Of a stretch of DNA of 64,000 nt, positions 24,536 through 32,561 are shown piece after piece. Position 1 is the first letter of the stretch. The number at the start of each line of letters is the position of its first letter. The notes below the pieces were generated by a model. The model was not told the origin of the DNA and did not search any database. It saw only the letters and a list, made by a program, of their open reading frames with translations. The translations under genes were made by a program, and so were the position numbers. This DNA is from Herbiconiux gentiana (GTDB lineage Bacteria > Actinomycetota > Actinomycetes > Actinomycetales > Microbacteriaceae), in the NCBI RefSeq assembly GCF_024978135.1, contig NZ_JANTEZ010000002.1, positions 620,001-684,000 on the forward strand. The letters run 5' to 3'.

Positions 24536-26206
24536 CTAGGAGACCGAGAGGGTGCGGGTGTGCCAGCCCGAGGCTCCGTCGGGGGCGGGGGACGCCTCGT
24601 CGGGAGTCTGGGTGTAGCCCGAGCGGTCGGTCGCGCGCACCGAGACGGTGTGGTCGCCGGGGGTGGCGTCCCAGTCGTAGACCCACTGCACCCAGGTGTC
24701 GATGCCGGCGGTGTCGGCGAGCCGAGCATCCGCCCAGGGGCCGTCGTCGACCTTCACCTCGACCTTCTGGATGCCCGTGTGCTGTGCCCAGGCGACACCC
24801 GCGATCGGCGTCGAACCGGCCGCGACCGAAGCGCCGACGCGGGGTACGTCGATGCGCGACTCGGTCTTCACGGGGCCGAGCGCCGACCACCCGCGGGGCG
24901 TCCAGTACCCCTCGGACTCGTCGAACGTCGTCAGCTCGAGCTCCGTCACCCACTTGGTCGCCGAGACGTAGCCGTAGAGGCCCGCGACCACGACGCGCAC
25001 CGGGAACCCGTGCTCGACCGGCAGCGGCTCGCCGTTCATGCCGACGGCAAGGATGCCGACGCGATCCGGATCCTGCAGCACCTCGAGCGGGGTGCCGGCC
25101 GTGAAGCCGTCGATGCTGCGGCTGAGCACCATATCGGCCCCGGCCAGGGGTTTCGCGCGCGCGAGCAGCTCGCGAATGGGGTAGCCGAGCCACAGCGCGT
25201 TGCCGATCAGGTCGCCGCCGACCTCGTTCGAGACGCAGGCGAGGGTGACCGGATGCTCCTCCAGAGGCAGCGCGACGAGGTCGTTCCACGACAGCTCGAT
25301 CTCCTGCTCCACCATGCCGGTGATCTTCAGCGACCACGTGCTCGCGTCGACGCTCGGCACCTGGAGGGCGGTGTCGATGCGGTAGAAGTCGGCGTTCGGG
25401 GTGATGTAGGACGCGAGGCCGTCGATGCCGAGCTCGGCTCCGGCCGGGGCGGCGGGCGCGGGGGTCGCGGCGGTGGGGAGGGTGATGGCCTCGCGGGCGG
25501 CGGTGACGGCGGACGCGGCGGCGTTCATGCTGCGGGCGATGACGCCGGCGAACACGGCGGCGACCGCGGTCACTCCGGTCGCGACGAGGAACCGCCGCCG
25601 GTCGACGCGCCCGGCGCCGGCCGCGGGCTGCGCGGGCCCGGCGGGGGTGAGGGACGGTGCCGCAGGGGTGGTGGGGGCCGGAGCGGCCACGCGGGCGGGG
25701 GCCGGGGTGGTGGGGGCCGGAGTGGCGGCCACGCGGGCGGGGGCCGCGGTGGCGGGGGTGCGGGTGGCGGCGGTCTGCCAGGCGCGGAGGCGCTGGGCGA
25801 GCATCCGGAGCAGGAGCGCGCCGGCGATCATGCCCACGACGGTCGGCAGGCCCGAGAGCGCGCCGGCGCCCGAGCGCGTGGTGACCGCGAGCACCGCGAC
25901 GCCCGAGACGAGCACGAGGAGGGCGACGCCGAACGGCGTGCGACGCCATTCGAGCAGGCCGGCGAGGGCGGCGAGCACCGCGACGATCACGCCGAGCAGG
26001 GTCAGCAGCGCGGCCTTGTCGCCGGTGCCGAACAGCTGGATGACCAGGTCCTTCACGCCGGGCGGGGCGAGATCGATGACGAGGGATCCGACGGCGAAGA
26101 GGGGGCTCGTCGAGGCTCCGGCGAACACCGCGATGACCTCGGCGATCGCGAGCACGGCGGCGGCCGAGGCGAGGCCCGCGGCGGCGGCCCAGAGTTTCCA
26201 GCGCAT
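24536..26206 (-). CDS. Membrane-bound molybdopterin-dependent oxidoreductase
   Basis: A 556-residue protein. Residues 1-135 have four hydrophobic helices. A Pro/Ala linker follows, then a second membrane signal beginning RRRFLVATG (about 198-225), and then a sulfite-oxidase-fold catalytic domain. The Moco-ligating Cys is in VTLACVSNEVGGDLIGN. A Mo-co dimerisation-like domain closes the protein (KVEVKVDDGPWADARL, VSVRATDRSG). It probably faces the outside. Electron donor or substrate unknown; close actinobacterial relatives are annotated as YedY/sulfite oxidase-like. TACGAT ends 5 bp before the ATG, so it is probably leaderless. Confidence 0.88.
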   Translation of the reverse strand: MRWKLWAAAAGLASAAAVLAIAEVIAVFAGASTSPLFAVGSLVIDLAPPGVKDLVIQLFGTGDKAALLTLLGVIVAVLAALAGLLEWRRTPFGVALLVLVSGVAVLAVTTRSGAGALSGLPTVVGMIAGALLLRMLAQRLRAWQTAATRTPATAAPARVAATPAPTTPAPARVAAPAPTTPAAPSLTPAGPAQPAAGAGRVDRRRFLVATGVTAVAAVFAGVIARSMNAAASAVTAAREAITLPTAATPAPAAPAGAELGIDGLASYITPNADFYRIDTALQVPSVDASTWSLKITGMVEQEIELSWNDLVALPLEEHPVTLACVSNEVGGDLIGNALWLGYPIRELLARAKPLAGADMVLSRSIDGFTAGTPLEVLQDPDRVGILAVGMNGEPLPVEHGFPVRVVVAGLYGYVSATKWVTELELTTFDESEGYWTPRGWSALGPVKTESRIDVPRVGASVAAGSTPIAGVAWAQHTGIQKVEVKVDDGPWADARLADTAGIDTWVQWVYDWDATPGDHTVSVRATDRSGYTQTPDEASPAPDGASGWHTRTLSVS

Positions 26207-26260
26207 GCTTCATCGTAGGGACCGCGGGCTGGGGGTGGGCCGTGCGCGGCGGCGGGGGCG

Positions 26261-26668
26261 TCAGCGGCGGCGGGCTCGGAGGCGGCGCACCAGGGCCGCG
26301 ATCGCGTGCCAGCCCACGAGGAACACGCCCAGCACGATCGTCGTCACGATGACGAAGCTCAGCTGAACGCCCTGACCGCTCGCCACCCGCAGCAGCATGC
26401 CGACCGCCACCGCCGCCAGCCACACCGCGACGCCGGTCGGCCACACCGCGAGGGGGCGGCGCCATCCGAGGGAGGCGACCCACCCGACAGCCGCGCCCAC
26501 CACGAAGGGCCAGGCCGTGACGGCGAAGCCCGAGAGCGCGTCGCCCTCGTCGTGGCTGCGACGGCCGATCGCCACGAACAGCAGCACCAGCACGAGATCG
26601 ACGACGGCCGCGACCACGACGTCCCGAGCGGATGCGCGGCGAGCGGGCGGGGTGATGGAGGAGGTCAC
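26261..26668 (-). CDS. DUF3054 family membrane protein
   Basis: 135 residues with four TM helices. The block VLLFVAIGRRSHDEG near residue 34-48 is the DUF3054 signature (Arg-Arg-Ser-His), followed by WPFVVGAAVGW. It ends in a basic tail RRLRARRR. Function unknown; the family is limited mainly to actinomycetes and haloarchaea. Start is GTG 26668, with TAGGAT (26675-26680) ending 6 bp before it, a leaderless arrangement. It is in the same direction as the molybdopterin gene, 54 bp upstream of it. Confidence 0.85.
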   Translation of the reverse strand: MTSSITPPARRASARDVVVAAVVDLVLVLLFVAIGRRSHDEGDALSGFAVTAWPFVVGAAVGWVASLGWRRPLAVWPTGVAVWLAAVAVGMLLRVASGQGVQLSFVIVTTIVLGVFLVGWHAIAALVRRLRARRR

Positions 26669-26744
26669 CGCTCGATCCTAGGCGCGTCACCCTCGGCGGC
26701 CGGTGGGAGACGGCACAGCGACAGCGGCGGCCCCACAGCGGCGA

Positions 26745-26870
26745 GGCCGCGGCGGGTTGGGTGGCCGCGGCGGGCTGGGTGGCCGCGGTGGGCGGCCGCA
26801 GGTGGAATGGCCACGGGTGGAAAGGCCACAAGTGGAATGGCGGCGGGTGGAGGGCGGCGGGTGGGGTGGT
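26745..26870. repeat. G-rich low-complexity repeat in 290-bp intergenic gap
   Basis: The gap 26669-26958 between divergent genes has no credible gene. It contains 18-bp units starting at 26745, 26763 and 26781 (GGCCGCGGCGGG...), then GTGGAATGG/GTGGAAAGG-type repeats. Strong purine bias on the plus strand. Promoters of both flanking genes lie at its outer edges. Confidence 0.6.
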
Positions 26871-26958
26871 TGTGGTCGCGAGGAAGGGAGCGGCGGGTGG
26901 CGGGCGCAGGTGGGGCGGGCCCGCGCGGTGGGGCGCGCATCCGGATACCGTGGCCCGC

Positions 26959-27792
26959 ATGACGAGCGACGCGAACAGGTGGGACGAGGTCGGCGACGGG
27001 GTGTTCGTGCGGCGGTACGAGCCGGTGGACGTGTCGGTGGGGGCGATCGTCGGGCCGACCGGCGTGACCGTCATCGACACGCGCAACAACCCCGAGGAGG
27101 GCGACGAGATCCTGCGGGACGTCGTCGAGCGGTTTCGCAAACCGGTCGTCGCCGCGATCAACACGCACGCCCACTACGACCACACCTTCGGCAACGAGCG
27201 CTTCGCGGCGCACGGCGTCGGCATCTACGGGCACGTGCTGATCCCGCGCCACTTCGAGCAGCACGAGGCGCCGCGCCTGGCCGCCGTGCAGGCCGACCCG
27301 ACCCGCGAGCCCGACAAGCACTGGGCCGGCGTGCACCTCACCCCGCCGACGATCCTCGTCGACGCGCCCCTGACCATCGATCCGGGCGAGCGGATGATCG
27401 AACTGCTGCCGATCGAAGCCGGACACACCGACACCGACCTCGCCGTGCACGTGCCCGACGCGGGGGTGTGGTTCCTCGGCGACGTGCTGGAGGAGTCGGG
27501 ACCGCCGATGTTCGGCTCCGGCTCGTTCCCGCTGGAGTGGCCGGCGGCCCTGCGCTCGGTGCTCGGGCGGGTCGGGGAGGAGGACGTGATCGTCCCGGGG
27601 CACGGTGCACCCGTCGACCGGGCGTTCGGCGAGCGCCAGGCCGGGCAGCTCGAGGCGGTGGCGGAGTTCGTGCGCCGGGCGCACGCCTCGGGGGAGACCG
27701 CCGATGCCGCCCGGGTGCCGGAGGAGCTGCTCGCCGTCTGGCCCGAGGCGCAGCTGCGGTCGGCGCTGCGGGCCGGGTTCGCGACGCTGTAG
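26959..27792 (+). CDS. MBL-fold metallo-hydrolase
   Basis: A 277-residue metallo-beta-lactamase-fold enzyme. Metal ligands are seen: INTHAHYDHTFGN (HxHxDH, about residue 75), EAGHTDTD (His), FLGDVLEES (Asp) and VPGHGAP (His), all intact for a dinuclear site. The family includes glyoxalase II-like and lactonase-like hydrolases; the substrate is not evident. TACCGT (26946-26951) ends 7 bp before ATG 26959, so the mRNA is probably leaderless. The last codons and the stop codon are inside a 37-bp tandem duplication. Confidence 0.88.
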   Translation: MTSDANRWDEVGDGVFVRRYEPVDVSVGAIVGPTGVTVIDTRNNPEEGDEILRDVVERFRKPVVAAINTHAHYDHTFGNERFAAHGVGIYGHVLIPRHFEQHEAPRLAAVQADPTREPDKHWAGVHLTPPTILVDAPLTIDPGERMIELLPIEAGHTDTDLAVHVPDAGVWFLGDVLEESGPPMFGSGSFPLEWPAALRSVLGRVGEEDVIVPGHGAPVDRAFGERQAGQLEAVAEFVRRAHASGETADAARVPEELLAVWPEAQLRSALRAGFATL

Positions 27793-27840
27793 CGACGCGT
27801 CGCTGCGGGCCGGGTTCGCGACGCTGTAGCGACGCGTCGC
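27764..27840. repeat. 37-bp tandem duplication over the MBL stop codon
   Basis: Copy 1 is 27764-27800 and copy 2 is 27801-27837. Each holds the TAG stop (27790-27792; 27827-27829) and the palindrome GCGACGCGTCGC. Copy 2 is non-coding. Confidence 0.85.
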
Positions 27841-27881
27841 GGCGGGCAGCGCCGCGACGTGGCACCGCAGCCCGACCCGGC

Positions 27882-28121
27882 TCAGGCCTCCGCGATCTCC
27901 CCCGCCACGATCGCGTCGGCGTACTTCCGCACGTCCGGCCCGGGCTCGTAGTCGATGAACCGATCCTTCAGGTGCCGGTTCAGCTCGGCGTACACCTCGT
28001 CGGACGTGGCATCGGGGTGGGACGCCGCCACGGCCGAGACGGCCTCGCGCAGCACGCCGTCGGCATCGTCGAGGATCTTCGCGCGCGCCTCGTCGTTCCA
28101 GCGGATCTCTGATTTCTCCAT
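27882..28121 (-). CDS. Small hypothetical protein
   Basis: 79 residues, helical and acidic, starting MEKSEIRWNDEARAKI; it contains DEVYAELNRHLKDRFIDYEP and ends GEIAEA. I do not recognise a family. It resembles a small soluble helical protein without TM or signal peptide. ATG 28121 is supported by TAGCGT (28129-28134) ending 7 bp upstream; the longer frame to 28247 would add 42 Arg/Ser-rich residues overlapping the divergent gene. It is divergent from the 87-residue gene at 28228. Confidence 0.6.
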   Translation of the reverse strand: MEKSEIRWNDEARAKILDDADGVLREAVSAVAASHPDATSDEVYAELNRHLKDRFIDYEPGPDVRKYADAIVAGEIAEA

Positions 28122-28227
28122 GGGCCTCACGCTATGCCGGTCGCCCGAACCCGCAAGGGGGCTGCGCCCCGAACGCGCTGGGCGGCCAGAGGTGGCGCCG
28201 AGCATCCGCCTGCACGAGACTTGTCGC

Positions 28228-28491
28228 GTGACCCACACCGACATCACCGTGCTGAACTACACCGTGAACGCCGACGTCTACGCCCGCTACGGCGCCGACT
28301 TCGACACCGAGGCGGTGAACGACGAGATCCTGCGCATCGTGAACGCCGAGGCGCCGGCCGGCGTCACCGTGCACCGCAACGGCAAGGTCGTCGCCGAGGA
28401 CGACGCGATCGACGCCGCCCGCTCCTTCGACTGGGCGGGCCTGCTGAAGCGCATCGACCTCGACACGATCCTCGCCGAGCACGGCCGCTGA
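28228..28491 (+). CDS. Small hypothetical protein
   Basis: 87 residues starting (V)THTDITVLNYTVNADVYA, acidic, with a mixed alpha/beta pattern. The middle, EAPAGVTVHRNGKVVAED, looks like a beta-hairpin, and the end is a helix (LLKRIDLDTILAEHGR). I do not recognise it; it could be a small regulatory or antitoxin-like protein, with no direct evidence. GTG 28228 is the only start giving a compact protein. Its stop codon lies inside a 26-bp direct repeat. Confidence 0.55.
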   Translation: MTHTDITVLNYTVNADVYARYGADFDTEAVNDEILRIVNAEAPAGVTVHRNGKVVAEDDAIDAARSFDWAGLLKRIDLDTILAEHGR

Positions 28492-28547
28492 CGCGGAGCA
28501 CGGCGCGGCCCAGCGCGGCCGGCCGAGCACGGCCGCTGACGCGGAGC
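28474..28547. repeat. 26-bp direct repeat over a stop codon
   Basis: 28474-28499 and 28522-28547 are identical over 26 bp, 48 bp apart. The first copy contains the last codons and TGA (28489-28491) of the 87-residue gene. Confidence 0.85.
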
Positions 28548-28561
28548 CCGCGCCCCGCGCC

Positions 28562-29560
28562 TCACCCCCGCGCCATCAACTCCAACGTCTCCACCACCCG
28601 GTTCGAGAACCCCCACTCGTTGTCGTACCACGCCACCACCTTCACGTGCCGCCCGTCGACCCGCGTCAGCCCCGAGTCGAAGATCGACGACGCCGGGTTC
28701 CCCGTGATGTCCGACGACACCAGCTCGTCCTCGCTGTACTCCAGGATGCCCGCCAGCGCCCCTGACGCCGCCGCCTGGTAAGCGTCCAGCACCTGCGCGC
28801 GCGTCACGTCCCGCGCCACGGCCGCGTTCAGCTCGACGATCGACCCCACCGGCACCGGCACCCGGATCGAGTCCCCCGACAGCTTCCCGTCGAGCTGCGG
28901 CAGCACCAGCCCGATGGCCTTCGCCGCCCCGGTCGTCGTCGGCACGATGTTCACCGCCGCGGCGCGGGCCCGGCGGGGGTCGCGGTGCGGGGCGTCCTGC
29001 AGGTTCTGCTCCTGCGTGTAGGCGTGCACGGTCGTCATGAACGCGTGCTCGATGCCGGCGACGTCGTCGAGCACGGCGGCCAGCGGTGCCAGCGCGTTCG
29101 TGGTGCACGAGGCGTTCGAGACGATCCGGTGCCGGGCCGGGTCGTAGGCGTCGGTGTTCACGCCCAGCGCGAGCGTCACGTCCGCCCCGTCCGACGGCGC
29201 GCTCACGAGCACCTTCCGCGCCCCGGCCGCGAGGTGCGCCCCGGCGGCCGACGCCGAGGTGAAGCGCCCGGTCGACTCGAGCACGAGGTCGATCCCGAGC
29301 TCGGCCCAGGGCAGCTGTGCCGGGTCGCGCTCGGCCAGAACCTCGATGCGCCGGCCGTCGACGACGAGGGTCGTCCCGTCGACCGAGACAGGCCGGCCGA
29401 GCCGCCCGGCGGTGGTGTCGAAGGCGAGCAGCCGGGCCAGCGTGGCCGGCTCGGTGAGGTCGTTCACGGCGACGACCTCGAGGGTCGAGTCCCGTTCGAG
29501 CAGGGCGCGCAGGGCGTTCCGGCCGATGCGTCCGAAGCCGTTGACGGCGATGCGGGTCAT
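28562..29560 (-). CDS. gap: Type I glyceraldehyde-3-phosphate dehydrogenase
   Basis: A 332-residue oxidoreductase. The NAD-binding motif VNGFGRIGRNALRAL and Asp34 (VAVNDL) indicate NAD preference. The catalytic C152 is in SNASCTTNALAPL, and HAYTQEQNLQDAPH plus WYDNEWGFSNRV complete the family blocks. DTTAGRL replaces the usual D(S/T)THGR(F), so it is a divergent copy; the main glycolytic gap in actinomycetes is normally beside pgk-tpi, which are absent here. It is probably a second isoform (inference). In the longer frame the upstream codons are shadows of the GlxA gene. Confidence 0.9.
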   Translation of the reverse strand: MTRIAVNGFGRIGRNALRALLERDSTLEVVAVNDLTEPATLARLLAFDTTAGRLGRPVSVDGTTLVVDGRRIEVLAERDPAQLPWAELGIDLVLESTGRFTSASAAGAHLAAGARKVLVSAPSDGADVTLALGVNTDAYDPARHRIVSNASCTTNALAPLAAVLDDVAGIEHAFMTTVHAYTQEQNLQDAPHRDPRRARAAAVNIVPTTTGAAKAIGLVLPQLDGKLSGDSIRVPVPVGSIVELNAAVARDVTRAQVLDAYQAAASGALAGILEYSEDELVSSDITGNPASSIFDSGLTRVDGRHVKVVAWYDNEWGFSNRVVETLELMARG

Positions 29561-29682
29561 GGTGGTTCCTCTCCGGGGCGTCGGGCGACGTCCCGCGAAC
29601 CAGGCTCGCCGAGCATCCGGATGCCCGACAGCAGCAGCGCGGACACGGTCCGCAAGGATCCGGCCAACCCCGCCGGGCCCGC

Positions 29683-30735
29683 TCACTCCCCCTGCGAGAA
29701 CGTGCGCCGGTACTCGCTCGGCGTCGTGCCCAGGATGCGCTGGAAGTGCATCCGGAGATTCGCCCCCGTGCCGAGCCCGACGTCGGCGGCGATCTGCTCG
29801 ACGCCGAGCGACGACCGCTCGAGCAGCTCGCGTGCCACGTCGATGCGCGCCCGCAGCACCCACTGCATCGGTGTGTACCCCGTGTCGTCGGCGAAGCGCC
29901 GCGAGAAGGTGCGGGGCGAGACCGCCGCGTGCCGGGCGAGCTCGGTCAGCCCGAGCGGCTCGCCGAGGTGCCGCAGCGCCCACTCCCGGGTCGCGGCGAA
30001 GCGCTCGCCGAGCGGCTCGGGGACGCTCCGCGGCACGTACTGCGCCTGACCGCCGCTGCGGTACGGCGCCGCCACCAACCGCCGGGCCGCGTGGTTCGAC
30101 GCGGCCACCCCGAGGTCGCCGCGCAGCACGTGCAGGCAGAGGTCGAGCCCCGAGGCGGCCCCCGCCGAGGTGAGCACGCGGCCCTCGTCGACGAAGAGCA
30201 CGTTCTCGTCGACCTCGATCGCCGGATACCGCGCCGCCAGCGCCCGCGTGTAGTGCCAGTGCGTGGTCGCCCGCCGCCCGTCGAGCAGCCCGGTCGCGGC
30301 GAGCGCGAACGCCCCCGTCGAGATCGCGGCGAGCCGGGCCCCGCGGGTGTGGGCGGCCCGCAGCGCCTCGACCACGACCGCCGGCGGATCCTCCCGATCG
30401 GGGTGCCGGTAGCCCGGGATGAACACGATCTCCGCCCACTCCAGCGCCTCGAGCCCGTGCGCGACGTGCCACGACAGCCCGTCGCCCCCGGTCACGAGCC
30501 CCGGCGCCGCCCCGCACACCCGCACCTCGTAGGGCATGCTCGCCCGGGTCGTGAACACCTGCGCCGGGATGCCGACGTCCAGCGGCTTCGCGCCCTCCAG
30601 CACCAGCACGGCGACGCGGTGCAGCGCCGCGGCCGAGGCCGGGCTCGCGGCGGGGCCGTGCAGCGCCGGTATCGAGGCCTGGCTCGCGGCGGGGCCGTGC
30701 AGCGGGGCGGCGGGGTGACGAGCGGATGCGCACAC
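29683..30735 (-). CDS. GlxA-family regulator (DJ-1/PfpI plus AraC HTH)
   Basis: About 350 residues. After a short repetitive leader, the DJ-1/PfpI-like domain starts at RVAVLVLEGAKPLDVGIPAQ (about residue 40). It contains ISTGAFALAATGLLDGRRAT, where a Thr replaces the nucleophile Cys of active peptidases, so it is a ligand sensor. Two AraC HTHs follow (LARHAAVSPRTFSRRF, ADVGLGTGANLRMHF). GTG 30735 is preferred because TACCCT (30743-30748) ends 7 bp upstream. The N-terminal 13-residue repeat PLHGPAAS... is unusual. It is divergent from the EamA gene, which it may control. Confidence 0.85.
   Translation of the reverse strand: MCASARHPAAPLHGPAASQASIPALHGPAASPASAAALHRVAVLVLEGAKPLDVGIPAQVFTTRASMPYEVRVCGAAPGLVTGGDGLSWHVAHGLEALEWAEIVFIPGYRHPDREDPPAVVVEALRAAHTRGARLAAISTGAFALAATGLLDGRRATTHWHYTRALAARYPAIEVDENVLFVDEGRVLTSAGAASGLDLCLHVLRGDLGVAASNHAARRLVAAPYRSGGQAQYVPRSVPEPLGERFAATREWALRHLGEPLGLTELARHAAVSPRTFSRRFADDTGYTPMQWVLRARIDVARELLERSSLGVEQIAADVGLGTGANLRMHFQRILGTTPSEYRRTFSQGE
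30636..30711. repeat. 39-bp in-frame repeat at the start of the glxA-type gene
   Basis: Two near-identical 39-bp units (shared core at 30643 and 30682) encode LHGPAAS(Q/P)AS and precede the DJ-1 domain. They add or remove 13 residues in frame. Confidence 0.7.
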
Positions 30736-30849
30736 GGCACCCAGGGTACGGCGACGGCCCGCGCATCCGTCGCATTGTGAACCGCACCCACATCGTGGGT
30801 GAAGCGATGGTCGCTTGTGCGTCGGAGCCCACCCCGCGAGGCTGACCCC

Positions 30850-31833
30850 ATGCCCCTCCGCGACCGCCTCCTCGCCGCCCTCGTCGCCGTGCTGTGGGGG
30901 GTCAACTTCGTGGCGATCCACTTCTCGCTCGAGCACTTCCCGCCGTTCTTCCTGGTGGCGCTGCGATTCCTGGTGCTGGCGATCCCGACGGTGCTGTTCG
31001 TGAAGTGGCCCGGGGTGAGGGTGCGGTGGCTGCTCGGCTACGGGCTGGGTTTCGGCATCCTGCAGTTCGCGTTCCTCTACGCGGGCATGTCGGCCGGGAT
31101 GCCGCCGGGGCTCGCGTCGCTCGTGCTGCAGGCCTCGGCGCCGTTCACCGTGGTGCTCGCCGCTTTATGGCTGAGGGAGCGGCTGACCGTGGTGCAGGGG
31201 GTGGGCATCCTGATCGCGGTCGCCGGGCTCGGCGTGATCGCAGCCGAACGGGCGGGCGTCTCGGCGCTGCTGCCGGTGGTGCTGACTCTGTTCGGGGCGC
31301 TCGGCTGGGCGTTCGGCAACATCTGCAGCCGGCAGGCCAAGCCGGTCAGCCCGCTCGGTCTCACGATGTGGATGTCGGTGGTGCCGCCCGTCCCGCTGCT
31401 GATCCTGTCGCTGCTGGTCGAGGGGCCGGCGCGTATCGGCGGTTCGCTCGCCACCGCGTTCACGCCCTCGGCGCTTCCCGCTCTCATCGGACTGGCGTAC
31501 ACGGTGCTGCTCGGCACGGTGGTGGGTTCGGGCATCTGGGTGACGCTGATGAAGCGCAACCCGTCGAGCCGCGTGGCTCCGTTCTCGATGCTGGTGCCGG
31601 TGGCGGGGTTCACGAGCGCGTGGCTAATCCTCGGGGAGGTGCCGAACGTGGGCGACCTCGTGGGCGGCGCGATCGTGATCGCGGGGGTGCTCATCGCGAC
31701 GGTGCCGTGGCGCGGGCGCGGCGGGCGGCCACCGCTTGGAGCCGGGCGCGGGCCGGCGGGGATCAGCCGCCGAACGGGTGGTGCTGCAGGATCCAGGCGT
31801 GCATCGCGACCGCCGCAGCCGCTGAGGCGTTGA
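30850..31833 (+). CDS. EamA (DMT) family exporter
   Basis: A 327-residue inner-membrane transporter with ten TM helices in two EamA repeats. The first starts LLAALVAVLWGVNFVAIHFS, the typical N-terminal EamA motif; the second begins around LPVVLTLFGALGWAFGNICS. Relatives export amino acids or metabolites such as O-acetylserine and cysteine (YdeD); I cannot fix the substrate. ATG 30850 follows a short divergent gap from the GlxA gene. The 3' end overlaps the convergent TrmH gene by 71 bp; residues after ~300 are Arg/Gly-rich and probably non-functional read-through. Confidence 0.88.
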   Translation: MPLRDRLLAALVAVLWGVNFVAIHFSLEHFPPFFLVALRFLVLAIPTVLFVKWPGVRVRWLLGYGLGFGILQFAFLYAGMSAGMPPGLASLVLQASAPFTVVLAALWLRERLTVVQGVGILIAVAGLGVIAAERAGVSALLPVVLTLFGALGWAFGNICSRQAKPVSPLGLTMWMSVVPPVPLLILSLLVEGPARIGGSLATAFTPSALPALIGLAYTVLLGTVVGSGIWVTLMKRNPSSRVAPFSMLVPVAGFTSAWLILGEVPNVGDLVGGAIVIAGVLIATVPWRGRGGRPPLGAGRGPAGISRRTGGAAGSRRASRPPQPLRR

Positions 31834-32542
31834 TCGAGCGGGTCGAGCCGAACTGCGAGATCTCGACCACCGCGTCCGCCGCCGCGAGCGCCTCGGGCGA
31901 GAGACCCGGGCCCTCCTGCCCGAACAGCAGCAGGCACCGCGCCGGGAAATCGAACGTCTCGATGATCACACTGCCCGGCACGTTGTCGATCGCGATGATC
32001 GGCAGCGACTCGGCCCGGCAGTACTCCACGAGCGCCGCCACGTCGGGGTGGTTCTGCACGTGCTGGTAGCGGTCGGTCACCATCGCGCCGCGCTTGTTCC
32101 AGCGCCGACGGCCGACGATGTGCACCGTCTCGGCCGCGAAGGCGTTGGCGCTGCGCACGATCGAGCCGATGTTCAGGTCGTGCTGCCAGTTCTCGATGGC
32201 CACGTGGAAGGGGTGCCGCGTGCGGTCGAGGTCGGCGACGATGGCCGCCATGCTCCAGTAGCGGTAGCGGTCGATCACGTTGCGCGTGTCGCCGCGCTCC
32301 AGCAGCTCGGGGTCGTACCAGGGCTCGGTGGGGCGCTCGCCGATCCAGGGGCCGACGCCGCCGGCGCTCAGCTCGTGGCTCGGGCCGGGGCCGGGCTCGC
32401 CGCTCGGGCCGGGGCCGGGCTCGCCCGGGGCGGGCGTGGGGCCGGGCTCGCCCGGAGCGGGCGTGGGGCCGGGCTCGCCCGGGGCGGGCGTGGGTGCGGG
32501 GCCGGATGCTCGTCCCGGCTCGTCCCCCCGCGCATCCGTCAC
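31763..32542 (-). CDS. TrmH/SpoU family RNA 2'-O-methyltransferase
   Basis: A 259-residue SPOUT methyltransferase. Motif 1 is HDLNIGSIVRSANAF (about residue 113), motif 2 LLLFGQEGPGLSPEAL, and motif 3 GSTRSINASAAAAVAMHAW, which forms the trefoil-knot SAM site. The first ~60 residues are a Pro/Gly-rich tail made of (T)PAPGEPGP repeats from 27-bp DNA units, likely disordered. The target RNA (tRNA or rRNA) is not deducible. GTG 32542 is supported by TAGCCT (32549-32554), 6 bp upstream. Convergent overlap with the EamA gene. Confidence 0.9.
   Translation of the reverse strand: MTDARGDEPGRASGPAPTPAPGEPGPTPAPGEPGPTPAPGEPGPGPSGEPGPGPSHELSAGGVGPWIGERPTEPWYDPELLERGDTRNVIDRYRYWSMAAIVADLDRTRHPFHVAIENWQHDLNIGSIVRSANAFAAETVHIVGRRRWNKRGAMVTDRYQHVQNHPDVAALVEYCRAESLPIIAIDNVPGSVIIETFDFPARCLLLFGQEGPGLSPEALAAADAVVEISQFGSTRSINASAAAAVAMHAWILQHHPFGG
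32417..32497. repeat. 27-bp tandem repeat in the trmH-type gene
   Basis: Three 27-bp copies start at 32417, 32444 and 32471. They encode the nine-residue unit PTPAPGEPG in the N-terminal tail; expansion or loss keeps the frame. Confidence 0.8.
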
Positions 32543-32561
32543 CCGCCCAGGCTACCCGCCG

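Noticed and set aside
26669-26958. A gene in the G-rich gap upstream of the MBL gene
   Set aside because: Open frames there are repetitive Gly/Trp/Arg strings produced by 18-bp and GTGGAATGG repeats, with no start signal.
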